Source: Larix sibirica (Eukaryota > Streptophyta > Pinopsida > Pinales > Pinaceae). From it: a stretch of DNA of 22,552 bases. Below are positions 1 through 9,234 of the stretch, in pieces. Each line of letters begins with the position of its first letter. Within the stretch, counting starts at the first letter, position 1. The notes below the pieces were generated by a model. The model searched no databases, was not told where the DNA came from, and saw only the letters and a list, made by a program, of their open reading frames with translations. The position numbers were made by a program, and so were the translations under genes. Location: positions 15,400-37,951 of the forward strand of contig NWUY0300015698.1 of assembly GCA_004151065.3 (NCBI GenBank). The letters are read 5' to 3'.

Positions 1-329
1 ATCTATCAAGTGTTGAGAGGGATCAAATCCCTAGCTCAAGGTGTAAATATTTTGCACCTCAAGCCTTTACACCCTCAAAAAGGTTTGCAAATAAAGGAAT
101 TTATTATTCTCGATTTGATAGATCCATTATTAAAATGGATCTAAGTGAGTCACTTGATAGATAAGGAGTTTAGATGGATCTATGCAAAATTTAAATTACA
201 TTCCACGTGAATAAGATGTGGGCATGATGTCCATGAGTGATTCTTATAAACCAAAAATAATAATAATAAAGTTTTGAAGTCCATAATTAAGAAAGCATCA
301 ACAACAACTGACAACATAATAATAATTAA
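1..329. other. Non-coding left flank, AT-rich
   Basis: No reading frame of note on either strand. It holds short TAA runs near 256-269 and a CAA/TAA-rich stretch at about 300-327 where the long repeat begins. A small inverted motif (aggtgtaaa...ttgcacct, about 39-58) is visible but too short to classify. This flank is not present in front of the second copy of the long repeat. Confidence 0.6.
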
Positions 330-350
330 TCTCCAAGGATAAAAATACAT

Positions 351-521
351 GGAATTCACTTGGATTTAGGTCATGTTACTACTAATGAAGCAAAAGCTCT
401 TGCTACATACCAAAGGCTCAAATTGGTAATAGATTAGGGTATCATCAAGGTTACTAACATAAGAGGCTCGACATTTTGATTTCTGAGTCACCTAAATTGT
501 AAGGAAGTCCAATGCCTTGGT
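351..521 (+). pseudogene. RNase H-like fragment, decayed
   Basis: Reading from 360, the frame gives LDLGHVTTNEAKALATYQ, then RLKLVID, a TAG at 435, and a continuation that includes KVTNIRGSTF. The TTNEA...AL...Y..L.L pattern followed by a hydrophobic strand and a GDS-like position (here RGS) matches the middle of RNase H type I domains in retroelements. Stops occur at 435 and again just after the RGS motif. Both the TTNEA core and the strand are short, so assignment to a family is not possible. A weaker version of the second half recurs in the second tandem unit near 1190. Inference: the remnant of an old retrotransposon into which the later elements inserted. Confidence 0.35.
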
Positions 522-1180
522 TTAAAGCTTCCAACAAATATATTTATTTTAGGTAAGGTGAGCTCTAAATGCCAATTTTGATCATAATAAACACGAGGAT
601 TGTGTTAACATAAGGGGAATTGTCATTAAGGAATAATAATGGGTCTAGGAGAGTGGATAAGTCTTTCCTAATACCATAGCCTTGCAAACAGGGATGAAAT
701 TTAAAAAAAAGGAGGGGGGTTCACTCCCCTCCATTTATCGATTCAAGACTCCCACAATAAAGGGGGATAAAATGCTTATTACATTCCTCCCCTGATCTCC
801 CACATCCTTTCATAATGGAAGATATTGTGAGAGGTATTATAGCATTAGTTTTTCTTGTGTGAGCCTCGATTGTCACTTCAAGTGTCACTGGCAGTCATTA
901 CTAGCTTTGGATTTTGTGATGAAGGTTCAAGGTGTAAATGAGGATGGGGTTCAATCATTTTTCATATTCTTTGGATTTGGAGCTTAGTTGGTAACATCAT
1001 TAGGACTTTTGTGCACTATTGGAGGTCTTGGGCTTTAGATATGTAATTGGTTGGAATACAATGAGTTAGACCAAGGTGAATAATAGTGGTTACTATGTCT
1101 CACTATTGTTATTGTTGTTATGCCAATTAGAGAATTTTGAAGTAAAAAGTGAACCTCAAAACAAAAATTGTACTATCAAC
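407..1180. repeat. Tandem duplication, unit 1 (774 bp)
   Basis: Begins at ataccaaagg and is followed directly by a diverged second unit starting with the same ten bases at 1181. The two units share long near-identical stretches: the RNase H-like part, gagagtggataagtcttt, a purine tract at 703-719 followed by ttcactcccctcc, and the tail acaaaaattgt-ctatcaac. Unit 1 lacks the LINE that splits unit 2. The purine tract followed by ttcactcccctcc can fold back on itself. Small ORFs within the unit are not conserved between units and are not counted as genes. Confidence 0.8.
703..719 (+). other. Purine tract, PPT-like
   Basis: A run of eight A followed by ggagggggg, then ttcactcccctcc. It resembles a retroelement polypurine tract and also pairs with the pyrimidine run directly after it. 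The equivalent tract in unit 2 is at about 8661-8678. No LTR start (TG) follows, so the PPT reading is weak. Confidence 0.25.
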
Positions 1181-1452
1181 ATACCAAAGGATCAAATTGC
1201 TAATAGATTAGGGTGTCACCAAGGTTACTATCATAAGAGGCTCAACATTTTGATTTCTGAGTCATCTAAATTATAAGGAAGTCCAATGCCTTGGTTCAAA
1301 TCTTCCAACAAATATCTTTCTTTTAGGTAAGGTGAGCTCTAAATTCCAAGGTTGATCATCATACACACAAGGGTTGCATTGACATAACCAGAATTGTCAT
1401 TGAGGAATAAAAATGGGCTTACGAGAGTGGATAAGTCTTTCCCAATACCATA
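1181..1452. repeat. Tandem duplication, unit 2, left part
   Basis: Diverged copy of 407-678. The unit is interrupted at 1452 by the LINE and resumes at 8638. It contains the second RNase H-like remnant (frame with KVTIIRGSTF) and the left target-site duplication at its end. Confidence 0.8.
1438..1452. repeat. LINE target-site duplication, 3' side
   Basis: tttcccaataccata, identical over 15 bases to 8623-8637 on the other side of the LINE. The uninterrupted equivalent in unit 1 (tttcctaataccata, near 664-678) shows what the site looked like before insertion. Length is typical for target-primed reverse transcription. Confidence 0.85.
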
Positions 1453-1772
1453 GACTCTTTTTTATGAGTAATATAGGAATCGCCTTTAATTACTAAACAA
1501 AAAAAGAACTGTACATATTGTTACAAAACAGGTATGTCATTGATTAAGACCAGATTTAATCCTAAGACCCCATATATCATAGGCTTGCAACACCCCATCC
1601 CATTACATCTAATCGACATTCTTGCTCTGTCACAAGGAAACAAAACCACCCTCATGTAATCATCTATCATTCTTGATACTTTATCACAAAAAATACAATC
1701 CTAAAGTCATTACAAAAACCAACATAAAACACAAGACCCGCTCAAAACACGACATAAACATCATAGATAGAA
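1453..1772 (-). other. LINE 3' untranslated region
   Basis: About 320 bases between the TAA of the third frame (1773-1775) and the target-site duplication. It is AT-rich, with no frame of note on the minus strand. The final sense bases are A6 followed by gagtc, so a canonical poly(A) tail is absent or eroded. Confidence 0.6.
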
Positions 1773-2719
1773 TTACCCCAACCCTTCAGCTGGAGGCATC
1801 ACTTCCTCTGAAGGATTTGGCATGCAAACCGGAGATGGTTGAACTGGGTCCTTGTATGGAGATTCTGCTTCATCCAGCTGGCGCTTAAATGTAGCCTTTG
1901 TGAGGTCCAGAACCACTTCCATGTCCACTATGTTCCTCAGCAGGTCCTCCTTCAAGTTGCTTAAAATCTAGGCAACCAAATCTCCAAAGCTTTCACATTC
2001 CATCATGGTTTTGTCCAGAATATTTATCATAGTCCAATAGGGGATTAAAACCAATTTCAGACGCTACTCCTCTCTATTTTCCTGCATTTCTTCTTCCTCC
2101 ATTTCCGACATGACCTCTTCAATGTGAGGAGGAGTCGCCTTTGCATATGCTTACCCCTAATCCACTTCAACAGGCCTCTCTTGCCCCTACCTCTTCCCTC
2201 ATGGCAGTTGTGCATTTGCTGACGGAGAGCCATGACCACCCTTAAAACATCAAGCAAGTCGATCTCCCAAATCACTGCGAGTGCATCAACCCTTCTCCTT
2301 ACCTCATCCTTCGCTCCTTCTCCAGCTATTATGCACCATATATATCCATTTTCCCATACTCTGCAACCAATATCAAGAGTTAAGAATCTCATCATTATCA
2401 CAAAGGCATCATTAATGGCGTAATAACGTTTTGCTTTGGCTCTCCATCCTTCACCAGGATTTTCCCATTCAATTCCCATGCTACCAAGGTACAAAAGACT
2501 TGGCTTACAACACATGATGTTGAAGCTCTTAATGATCCTCCTTAACTATGGCGTACTTCCTCTACCATATTCACTCTCGTTATCCTGTCTTCTTAAATAA
2601 AAAAGTCCCATCGCCACTCCTGCCTTCTTAATGAGCCCTCCTTCACATGCGATACTGATTAATCCTCCCACCTTCTGACAAAGGAAGTGGCTCCTCCAAT
2701 AGCTTCTCCTTGTCTCCAT
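1773..2719 (-). pseudogene. LINE ORF3: unrecognised third reading frame, broken
   Basis: The ATG at 2719-2717 lies 61 nt upstream of the ORF2 end, in the -1 frame relative to ORF2; it is the first ATG after an in-frame stop. The frame runs METRRSYWRSHFLCQKVGG, has a TAG after GRGSTP, then continues open for more than 120 codons (CRVWENGYIWCIIAGEG, DLLDVLRVVMALRQQMHNC). A one-base deletion near 2149-2150 shifts the rest to the frame PPHIEEVMSEMEEEEMQ, with two more TAG codons, then DLLRNIVDMEVVLDL and a proline-rich end (NPSEEVMPPAEGLG) at TAA 1773. That is about 315 codons in total. Features are a basic N-terminus, leucine-rich helical middle, acidic cluster and proline-rich tail. I do not recognise the family. 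Three internal stops, all TAG, match the decay signature of ORF2, which argues that this was coding. The known plant LINE plan has two ORFs. Confidence 0.55.
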
Positions 2720-5700
2720 GTGCCACGATTTACACCTGCATGTGGCCTCCTAGCCAAGCGTGCACCTGCATCTGGGGTTTCCAAGTCGTAGGAGGCAAGA
2801 TCTTGACATTTGGTTTTGAAGGCATCCTCTTCCATATCTTCCCAAACACTTTCATTCAGATAAATACTCTCTCGAACTCCATAATTTGCTATAAAATATT
2901 CCACCTTGTTGGATTTTCTTTTTACGTGGCTAAAAACTATCATTGGAGCATCACTCAGTAAAGCGGCCAGTGGTCCCAAGAATGCTTCCAATCTCCAATT
3001 CCTCCCAACTTTGGCTGATGATGATCCATATTGGATCTTCTTTGACATATTTAGGATTAATTGGGAATATCCTTCAATGATATTTTGGATCCATCCCTTC
3101 TGCGGAACATATTGAATTCCCATGGTTAGGCCATCCAGCTCCACCACATTGTTGGCGGCTTCCCAATATGCCCATAGAAGTTCTACGATTATGACACGAT
3201 GATTATGTATCACCCCTCTGAACCCTGATGGTCTTGGATTTCCTTTTGATGCACTGTCAAAATTTAGTTTGAAGCGGCCTTGCGGAGGTCTCTGCCATAC
3301 TTCCGGACTGCTACCCTTCCCAGCTTTTATCCTCAATGGGCCAATGTACTCTGAGATGGTAATAATATCCCAATCTTGCAGGATTCTTGCTTCAACTATC
3401 TCAGCTTGAGCATAGCTTTCCCTCCATTGATTTAGTTTTAGGGACTCTTTAATGTGTGCCTTCAACAGGACCCACACCTCTTCCTCGTTTCTAAAATTTC
3501 CATCAAATATTTGCCAATTTCTTTCTTTCCAAATCTCCCAAACTAAGGATCGAGGGAAAATATCCCCTGTGCAGTTGAGCAGGGAATTCTTGAAAGGTTC
3601 ATATTTCCATTCCATAATTGAGTTGATTGGATTCCCTCTAACTCTATATGTCTGGAGGAAGATCATTTCCCCTTTATCCCAAAGTATTGAGGCAAAATCA
3701 CACCCATCCAATAGGTGATCTATTGTTTTTCTTTCCCTATTGCACATACAACACCAAGATGGTCCTGTGAAGCCTCGCTTTAGAAAATTCTCCCAAGTGA
3801 GAATTATGCGGCGGATTAAGAGCCAGAGGAATAAGGCTATTTTTTGCCATAAATTAGCTTTCCAAATCTTCCTCCACTTTGTCTCTTTAGGTATATGATT
3901 ATTTCCTGCATGCAAGTAGGCCACCTCCTTCATATTGAAGGACCCTGTGGGGGAATATTCCCATCTAATTTTATAAGGTTCATGCTGAAGAAAAAATTTC
4001 CTTTCTTGCAAGAGATCCCATAAGTATGTAATATTTTCTAGTGGACTCCATCTTTTCCACCAATCCATATTATGATAGTGTTGGAAAAGGCCATCCGGAT
4101 TTCTCATCTCCCACATATCCTTAACCTTAACCAAGTTGTTTTCCCGTAGATTCTCTTGAATGATAGGGATATTAGTGGACTCTAGAATACAAGGAGACTG
4201 TTTCTAAGAGTCCTAAAAAAACTACGTCGATTCCCCATTCCGGATGTCCCAGAAGCTATGTTGTTGAATCAACCTTCTGTTATTCTATGCTACTCTCTAG
4301 ATGTGCGATCCTGGGGTTTCCTCTACAAATCAGATTAGATTTTGTTTCTCCCATTCATTCGCATATTTCCAGTGCCAAATCTACGGCCAAGGTTCATTTA
4401 CATATGTAACCTAGCACCACCATATATTTGCTCCCATTACTTCATTACTAACCTCTGGATCTCTGAGACTTAAACCCCCCATCAATTTTGGGGTGCAGAT
4501 AGTATTCCAATCCACCCAAGCTCATTTGTGGCGTTCTTCAGAACCTCCCCATAGGAAATTGCGTTGCATATTTTTTATTTTCTTCAAGATTGATTCAGGC
4601 GCCGCCAAGACTGAAAAAATATAGAGAGGCAATGCTTGTAGGACCGATTGAACCAAAATTAACCTCCCGGGAAAATTAAGAGTCCTAAACGTCCAATTGG
4701 ACAACTTTGAATTCATCTTATCCAACAAATCTTGCCAAGAGACTTTCTTGATGAACGAATCTGAAAATGGAGCTCCCAAGTACTTTGAATGAAAGGCTCC
4801 CTGCTAAAAGCCCAAACTCCTTAAGATATTCCTATGGATTAACTGATGAGTATTGAAAAATATTACCTGCGACTTTTCCTTGTTGATTTCCAGACCACTA
4901 GCCTTCAGGAAATCATTGAGACCCTTCTTTATCGCATGATCTTCTTGGACTGAATATTGCCCCATTAACATGGTGTCATCTACAAATTGTTGGTGCGTTT
5001 GAGGTTGAGCTCCCTAATGAAGGAAAAGACATTTTATATTAATGGCATTCACCATAGCTCTTATTGATCTTCCCAGACCTTCTGCCATCATAACAAAGAG
5101 AAAAGGAGACAGAGGATCACCTTGATGGATTCCTCTTGAAGATTTAAATGGTGTAGACAGAGTTCCATTGACAAAAATGGAGAAAAAGGATGAAGAGGAT
5201 AGTTGCATGACCCATCTAATCCATTTTTCCTGGAAACCAAAAGCGTGCAACATTTTCCCCATAGATTTCTAGCTTAATTTGTCATAGGCCTTTGATAGGT
5301 CCAATTTGATAAGCATTCCAGGGCTTTTTGTCACCTTTGAAGAATGAACAACATCATGAGTGAGTAGAATTCCATCCAATATCTGCATGCCTTCCACAAA
5401 ACCAACCTACTCATAGGAGACCAATAACGGTAACAATGGTTTTAACTGGTTAGTTGTGACCTTTGTTATTATCTTGTAAATTACATTACATAACGCTATC
5501 GGTCTGAATTTACTTGGCGACTCGGATCCACTCTATTTGGGAATCAAGGTAAAAAATGTGGAATTAAAGGATGTCAATACTTCTTCTGTTTTCCTAGAAT
5601 ATTCCACTATCTCCAACACTTCTTCCTTTAGCATGTCCCAATAGGAGTGGAAAAAATTAGTTGTGAAACCATAAATCCCTGGAGCCTTGCCTCCTTCCAT

Positions 5701-7069
5701 TTTCTTCACTGCTTTCTCCAACTCTGGCATTTCAATCGGCCTCATAAAGAGCTCATTGTGCTATTGAGTGATCAGAGCCGAGATATGTTGAACCACTCTA
5801 TCTATGTGCATGCTTCTATCTGGAATTTGTTCATCCAAGAGGTCCATGAAGAAAATGTTGATTTCTTTCTCTATATCTGCCTGTGCCTCCACATATCTAC
5901 CCTCCTATGTTTTGAGTCTTAGGATTCTATTTAGTTGTCTATGTTGGATAGCAGACTGGTGGAAAAACTTGGTATTTCAGTCCCCTTCCTTTAGCCATAT
6001 GTTCCTAGACTTTTGTTTCCAAAGAAGCTCCTCTTGAATTTCCATGTTGTCCAACTGAACTTGCAGATTGGTCTCTTCAACCTTAAGCTCCTCATTGTAC
6101 CCATTTATCATTGTATATTTTTGCATCTCCTCTAATTGATTTTCCAGCCTCCTCTTTTCCTGGAAGATGTTCCCAAAGGATTCCTTATTCCATTTTTTCA
6201 CTCTCTTTTATAAATTTCATTTTTTGTTGAAATTTGTACATCAATGTTCATCTAGGTTGGTCGAAGTCACTCCACCACTGTTTCACCATCCTTTGAAAAT
6301 CTAGGTGAGACAACCATAATTGTTCAAAGTGGAAGGGTCTCCTCAGGTGCTCCCTTATTCTTCCCCAGACCAAACTTATGGGCCAATGGTCCGATCCCAC
6401 AGCTGGAAAGACCAAGGTGGATATTTCTCCTCCTCCCACCAGGATGGATTCCGAGGCCAAGAAGCGATCTAGCCGTGATGTTATCTCTCTGTCTCATGCA
6501 TGCTTATTATTCCAGGTGTAAAGGCTATTTGACGTCCTTACCTCCACTAGTTGCAAGTTATAAATCATTTCTTCGAATCTGAGATTGTTATAGTTCATGT
6601 GTCGTTGTCCACCCCTCTTTTCATATAAGCTCTTGATCATATTGAAATCACCTCCTATAATCCAGTGTTTCCACCCCATCCAAGTTCCTAAGCGCTCCAT
6701 TAAGTCTAAAAAACCTTCCTTTAGGGAGGATTGGTAGGGGCCATATACCTTTGATATGATCCCTCTTAAATTTGTACCTATCACATGAAATTCCGCAGAA
6801 AGAATATGCATTGCAGCCACAAAATTTGACAAACTTACCTCCTGTGGATTCCACAAGATTGCTAGGCCTCTGGCCGCCTATGTCGCGTCAATGGCTATCA
6901 TTTTGATACCTCTCCAGATCTTCATTCCCATGGATTTAAGATATCCTTTCGAGCATTTTGTTTCCTAAATCATCATAACTGCAGGTTTCTCATTCTTAAT
7001 CTTCCCCTTCAAAATTCTTCTCTTCTGAGGACTATTCAAGCCTCTGATATTCCATGCTATAATTTTCAT
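2659..7069 (-). pseudogene. LINE ORF2: endonuclease / reverse transcriptase / RNase H, broken
   Basis: Starts at ATG 7069 with MKIIAWNIRGLNSPQKRR, the classic start of an APE-type endonuclease, about 1,470 codons to TAA 2659. Endonuclease motifs: WNIRGLN, a TAG just before ETK, VYGPY, GGDFN (near residue 140) and SDHWPI. RT motifs: LIPK and KFRPIALCNVIYKI (~5530-5470), LIKLDLSKAYDKLS followed by a TAG (~5290), SSRGIHQGDPLSPFLF (~5110), FVDD at 4986-4975, LGAPF at ~4770. zf-RVT with CCMCNRERKTIDHLLDGC at about 3750-3700. RNase H at 3276-2875 (NFDSASKGNP, ELDGL), where the third acidic position reads EGYSQ and the last VEYF, so two catalytic aspartates appear lost. About 21 internal stops (16 TAG, 5 TGA) and one frameshift near 6202-6205 (consistent with loss of two bases in a GA run). 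Eight stops cluster between 4500 and 4150. Confidence 0.95.
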
Positions 7070-8397
7070 TGTAAGGATTTGGAAATAGCTTGGAATGCCT
7101 CCTTGATGGTAGGGTATTAGTTGGAGGCCACCAATTTCCCCCCCACCTCCTTAATCCTTTGTATATTGCTTCTTCTTCCATGTTTTTCTCCTGAAGTCTT
7201 CCTATTTCCTTCATTGTATTTGAGGGATTCTGATTTCACTCCAAGGTTCTTTGGGGATCTTGTCTTGAGAATCGCATCTCTCAGAAGACACACTTGTTAA
7301 GAAGGTATGTAACCCGAGTCAAGGTTGGAGCATGCATGCTCAATCCTTTCCAGATCTAACTCCCCAAGCTCCAGATCTTCTACCCCATCTACCTGCATCT
7401 CAATGTCCTCGTTCTCTTCTTGTTCTTTTGGGTTTTCCGGTGCTCCTTCCTTTCCTTTATATTTCTCATTCCTTATTGGTTCACCTTCCTCTTCCACAAA
7501 AACCTGTATATTCTCTAGATATTGATTTAAAGTCTCAAATATGTTGGTTGTTTGCGGTTTTTTGTGGATCTCAGGTCCTGATCCTCTCTTTGCATGTCTT
7601 TTCCTATTGTTGACCTTCGTGAATCCCTCAACATCCTTCACATATTTGGGATTTGAAGACACTGTGAGGGAGTTCAAAGGACAATCTCTGAAGAGTTTCC
7701 CATGTTCATGGCATTGTCTAAACCTAAAGGGAACATTTTCATAGTCCATTGGTTGTATCCATTCCTCATCCTCCCAGGATAGATTGATTGCCTCAGGAAG
7801 CTCTTTCGATAGGTCCATGTTGATGCATATCCTTGCATAGGACGTATATCTCACCATTTTTTTCTGCTTAGATGTTTTTACTAAGGTTCCTAAAGCATTC
7901 CCCATATATTCAAGGATGTCCTCCCTCCAATACTCTGACATCAAGGAATAAAGGCATATCCAAATCAGTGCCACCTTTAAATCCTCCATGTCCGGGTTGA
8001 AGTGTTCCTTCCATGTTCGCAAGAATAAACATGTTGAGTTAAAGAAATATGGCCCTCCATCCATAGTCATGTTTCGGTCCTCCAGATTGAAAAAAATTAC
8101 TGTAAAAATTCCTTTCATTCCCAATTGCAGGTCATAATGTCCTTTTGGTTTCCAAGTCCCATTAATCCTCCAAATTAATGATTTTTCAAATGGATAGATA
8201 CCTACAAATTTCCCGATCAATGCATGATCCTTCATATATTGAATGTGGGTTTGAAGACCCTCAAATTTAATCTACAAGGATGAGATCGTTTTGGTTTTGG
8301 GCATGCATTTCCCTAACTTTCTACCTTCTCTTCTACTCAGTTGTTGATCACTAAGGTTGCTTGATCCTTCTCCTCCTGTTGCCAAAGAGGTATCCAT
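7066..8397 (-). pseudogene. LINE ORF1: DUF4283 and CCHC nucleic-acid-binding protein, broken
   Basis: The first in-frame ATG is at 8397 (MDTSLATGGEGSSNLSDQQ). A TAG at 8274 (codon 42) interrupts it. The main open stretch is codons 55-366. DUF4283 covers about residues 59-184 (LIGKFVGIYPFEKSLIWRI, FFNLEDRNMTMDGGPYFF, DLKVALIWICLY). A zinc knuckle at about 226-239 reads FRQCHEHGKLFRDC, with Phe and Lys where the first Cys and the His of CX2CX4HX4C belong, so it is probably non-functional. An acidic stretch follows (EEQEN-like, ~300-350). After a TAA at 7297 the same frame continues with a basic segment (GRRSNIQRIKEVGGKLVASN), a second TAA, and YPTIKEAFQAISKSLQ ending at a TGA (7068-7066) that overlaps the ORF2 ATG as ATGA. 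Total 443 codons. It would bind element RNA in the RNP. Confidence 0.85.
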
Positions 8398-8622
8398 CTC
8401 TATGTAAACCTGAACCCCTTTGACTTTGCTTTACTGGGTGGGGTTCAGAAACCCCCTCCCCCCGGTAGACTCCCCATGCCGCTCTCCAAGATTCGACTCG
8501 CTCAGTGTAACCCTAAGCCAACCGTATGAAACCCACGAACTGAAATTCACCTTAAACCCTACTCAATGACTTCCACCTCCTCCGCTCCATCTTCCAATCC
8601 CCCTTTTCCTAAAAACAATGTT
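8398..8622 (-). promoter_or_regulatory. LINE 5' untranslated region
   Basis: 225 bases from the right target-site duplication to the ORF1 ATG; in plant LINEs this holds the internal promoter. It contains a G-rich run in the sense strand (complement of 8451-8463). It also has two alternative short hairpins around ggggttc (plus strand 8440-8446), which can pair with gaacccc at 8412-8418 or with the aacccc run beside it. No TATA box is evident, as expected for this class. No splice or upstream ORF is claimed. Confidence 0.5.
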
Positions 8623-8637
8623 TTTCCCAATACCATA
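8623..8637. repeat. LINE target-site duplication, 5' side
   Basis: tttcccaataccata, identical to 1438-1452. The host sequence continues at 8638 with aattttctaatg, which lines up with unit 1 from about 679 without a gap. This confirms that the interruption is exactly one insertion. Confidence 0.85.
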
Positions 8638-9145
8638 AATTTTCTAATGTGGATGAAATTAAAAAAAAAGGACGGGGGTTCACTCCCCTCCATTTATCAA
8701 TTCAAGACTCACAAAATGACATGTGATAAAATGCTTATGACATTCCTCCCCTCTCCCACATCCTTTCCTAATGGAAGATAACATGAGAGGTATTATAGCC
8801 TTATTTTTTCTCGCGTGAGCCTTAATTGTCACTTCAAGTGTTATTGTCAATCATTACTAGCTTTGGCTTTCGTGATGGAGTAGGGATCAAGGTGTAAAGG
8901 AGGATGAGATTCAATCATTCTTCTTATTCTTTGGATTTGGGGTTTAGTTAGTAACATCGATGGGAGATTTGTGCACTATTGGAGACCTTGGGATTTGGAT
9001 GTGTAATTGGTTCCCTCAAATATGATTAGTTAGACCAAGGTGACTAATAGTGGTTACTATCTCTCACTACTATTATTGTTTCTATACCAATTAGAGAAAT
9101 TTTGAAGTAAAAAGTGAACCTAAAAACAAAAATTGTGCTATCAAC
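8638..9145. repeat. Tandem duplication, unit 2, right part
   Basis: Continuation of unit 2 after the LINE, matching about 679-1180 of unit 1, including the purine tract, cactcccctccatttatc, tcactttca and gtgaacct-aaaacaaaaattgt. It ends at ctatcaac (9145). The two parts add up to about 780 bp against 774 in unit 1. No coding region seen. Confidence 0.8.
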
Positions 9146-9234
9146 ATCAACTTTCAAAGAACCAATAAAATTCATGATGATGATGTCAAACCTAGGGTAA
9201 TTAGTGTTGGAGGAAAAGAAAAAAAATTCTCGTA
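9146..9234. other. Short spacer, no gene
   Basis: AT-rich sequence after the tandem units (atgatgatgatg and an A-rich run at about 9211-9227). Nothing further is recognisable. Confidence 0.5.

Larger units (their letters stand above)
1453..8622 (-). mobile_element. Plant L1-type LINE, full length, degenerate (copy A)
   Basis: About 7.17 kb on the minus strand between 15-bp target-site duplications. Order in the sense direction: 5' leader (8622-8398), ORF1 with DUF4283 and a CCHC knuckle (8397-7066), ORF2 with endonuclease, RT, zf-RVT and RNase H (7069-2659), a third unrecognised frame (2719-1773), and a 3' leader-like tail (1772-1453). The 3' end has only a short A6 tract (complement of 1458-1463) instead of a long poly(A). 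Lesions include about 27 internal stops, two frameshifts, a lost zinc-knuckle cysteine and lost RNase H catalytic aspartates. It cannot be autonomous as it stands. The RNase H domain and zf-RVT place it in the plant L1 lineage. Confidence 0.93.

Noticed and set aside
2057-2515. A 152-codon minus-strand ORF taken as a stand-alone gene with a Lys/Arg-rich C-terminus
   Set aside because: Its N-terminus continues upstream through a TAG to an ATG at 2719, and its basic end (after about 2150) is out of frame with the likely original protein because of a one-base loss. It is treated as part of ORF3.
4830-4870. Hammerhead ribozyme core (ctgatga followed by gaaa)
   Set aside because: Only five bases separate the two boxes, so stem II cannot form, and no flanking stems are visible. 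A second ctgatga near 3015 has a hairpin but no GAAA box.
7032-7214. A 60-codon minus-strand ORF between ORF1 and ORF2
   Set aside because: It is in a different frame from the ORF1 continuation, which reads as a plausible basic tail ending in ATGA. The 60-codon frame is a shadow.
1773-8397. TAG readthrough or a reassigned stop codon in an active element
   Set aside because: TGA and TAA stops, frameshifts, and lost catalytic and zinc-binding residues are also present. C-to-T decay explains the bias.
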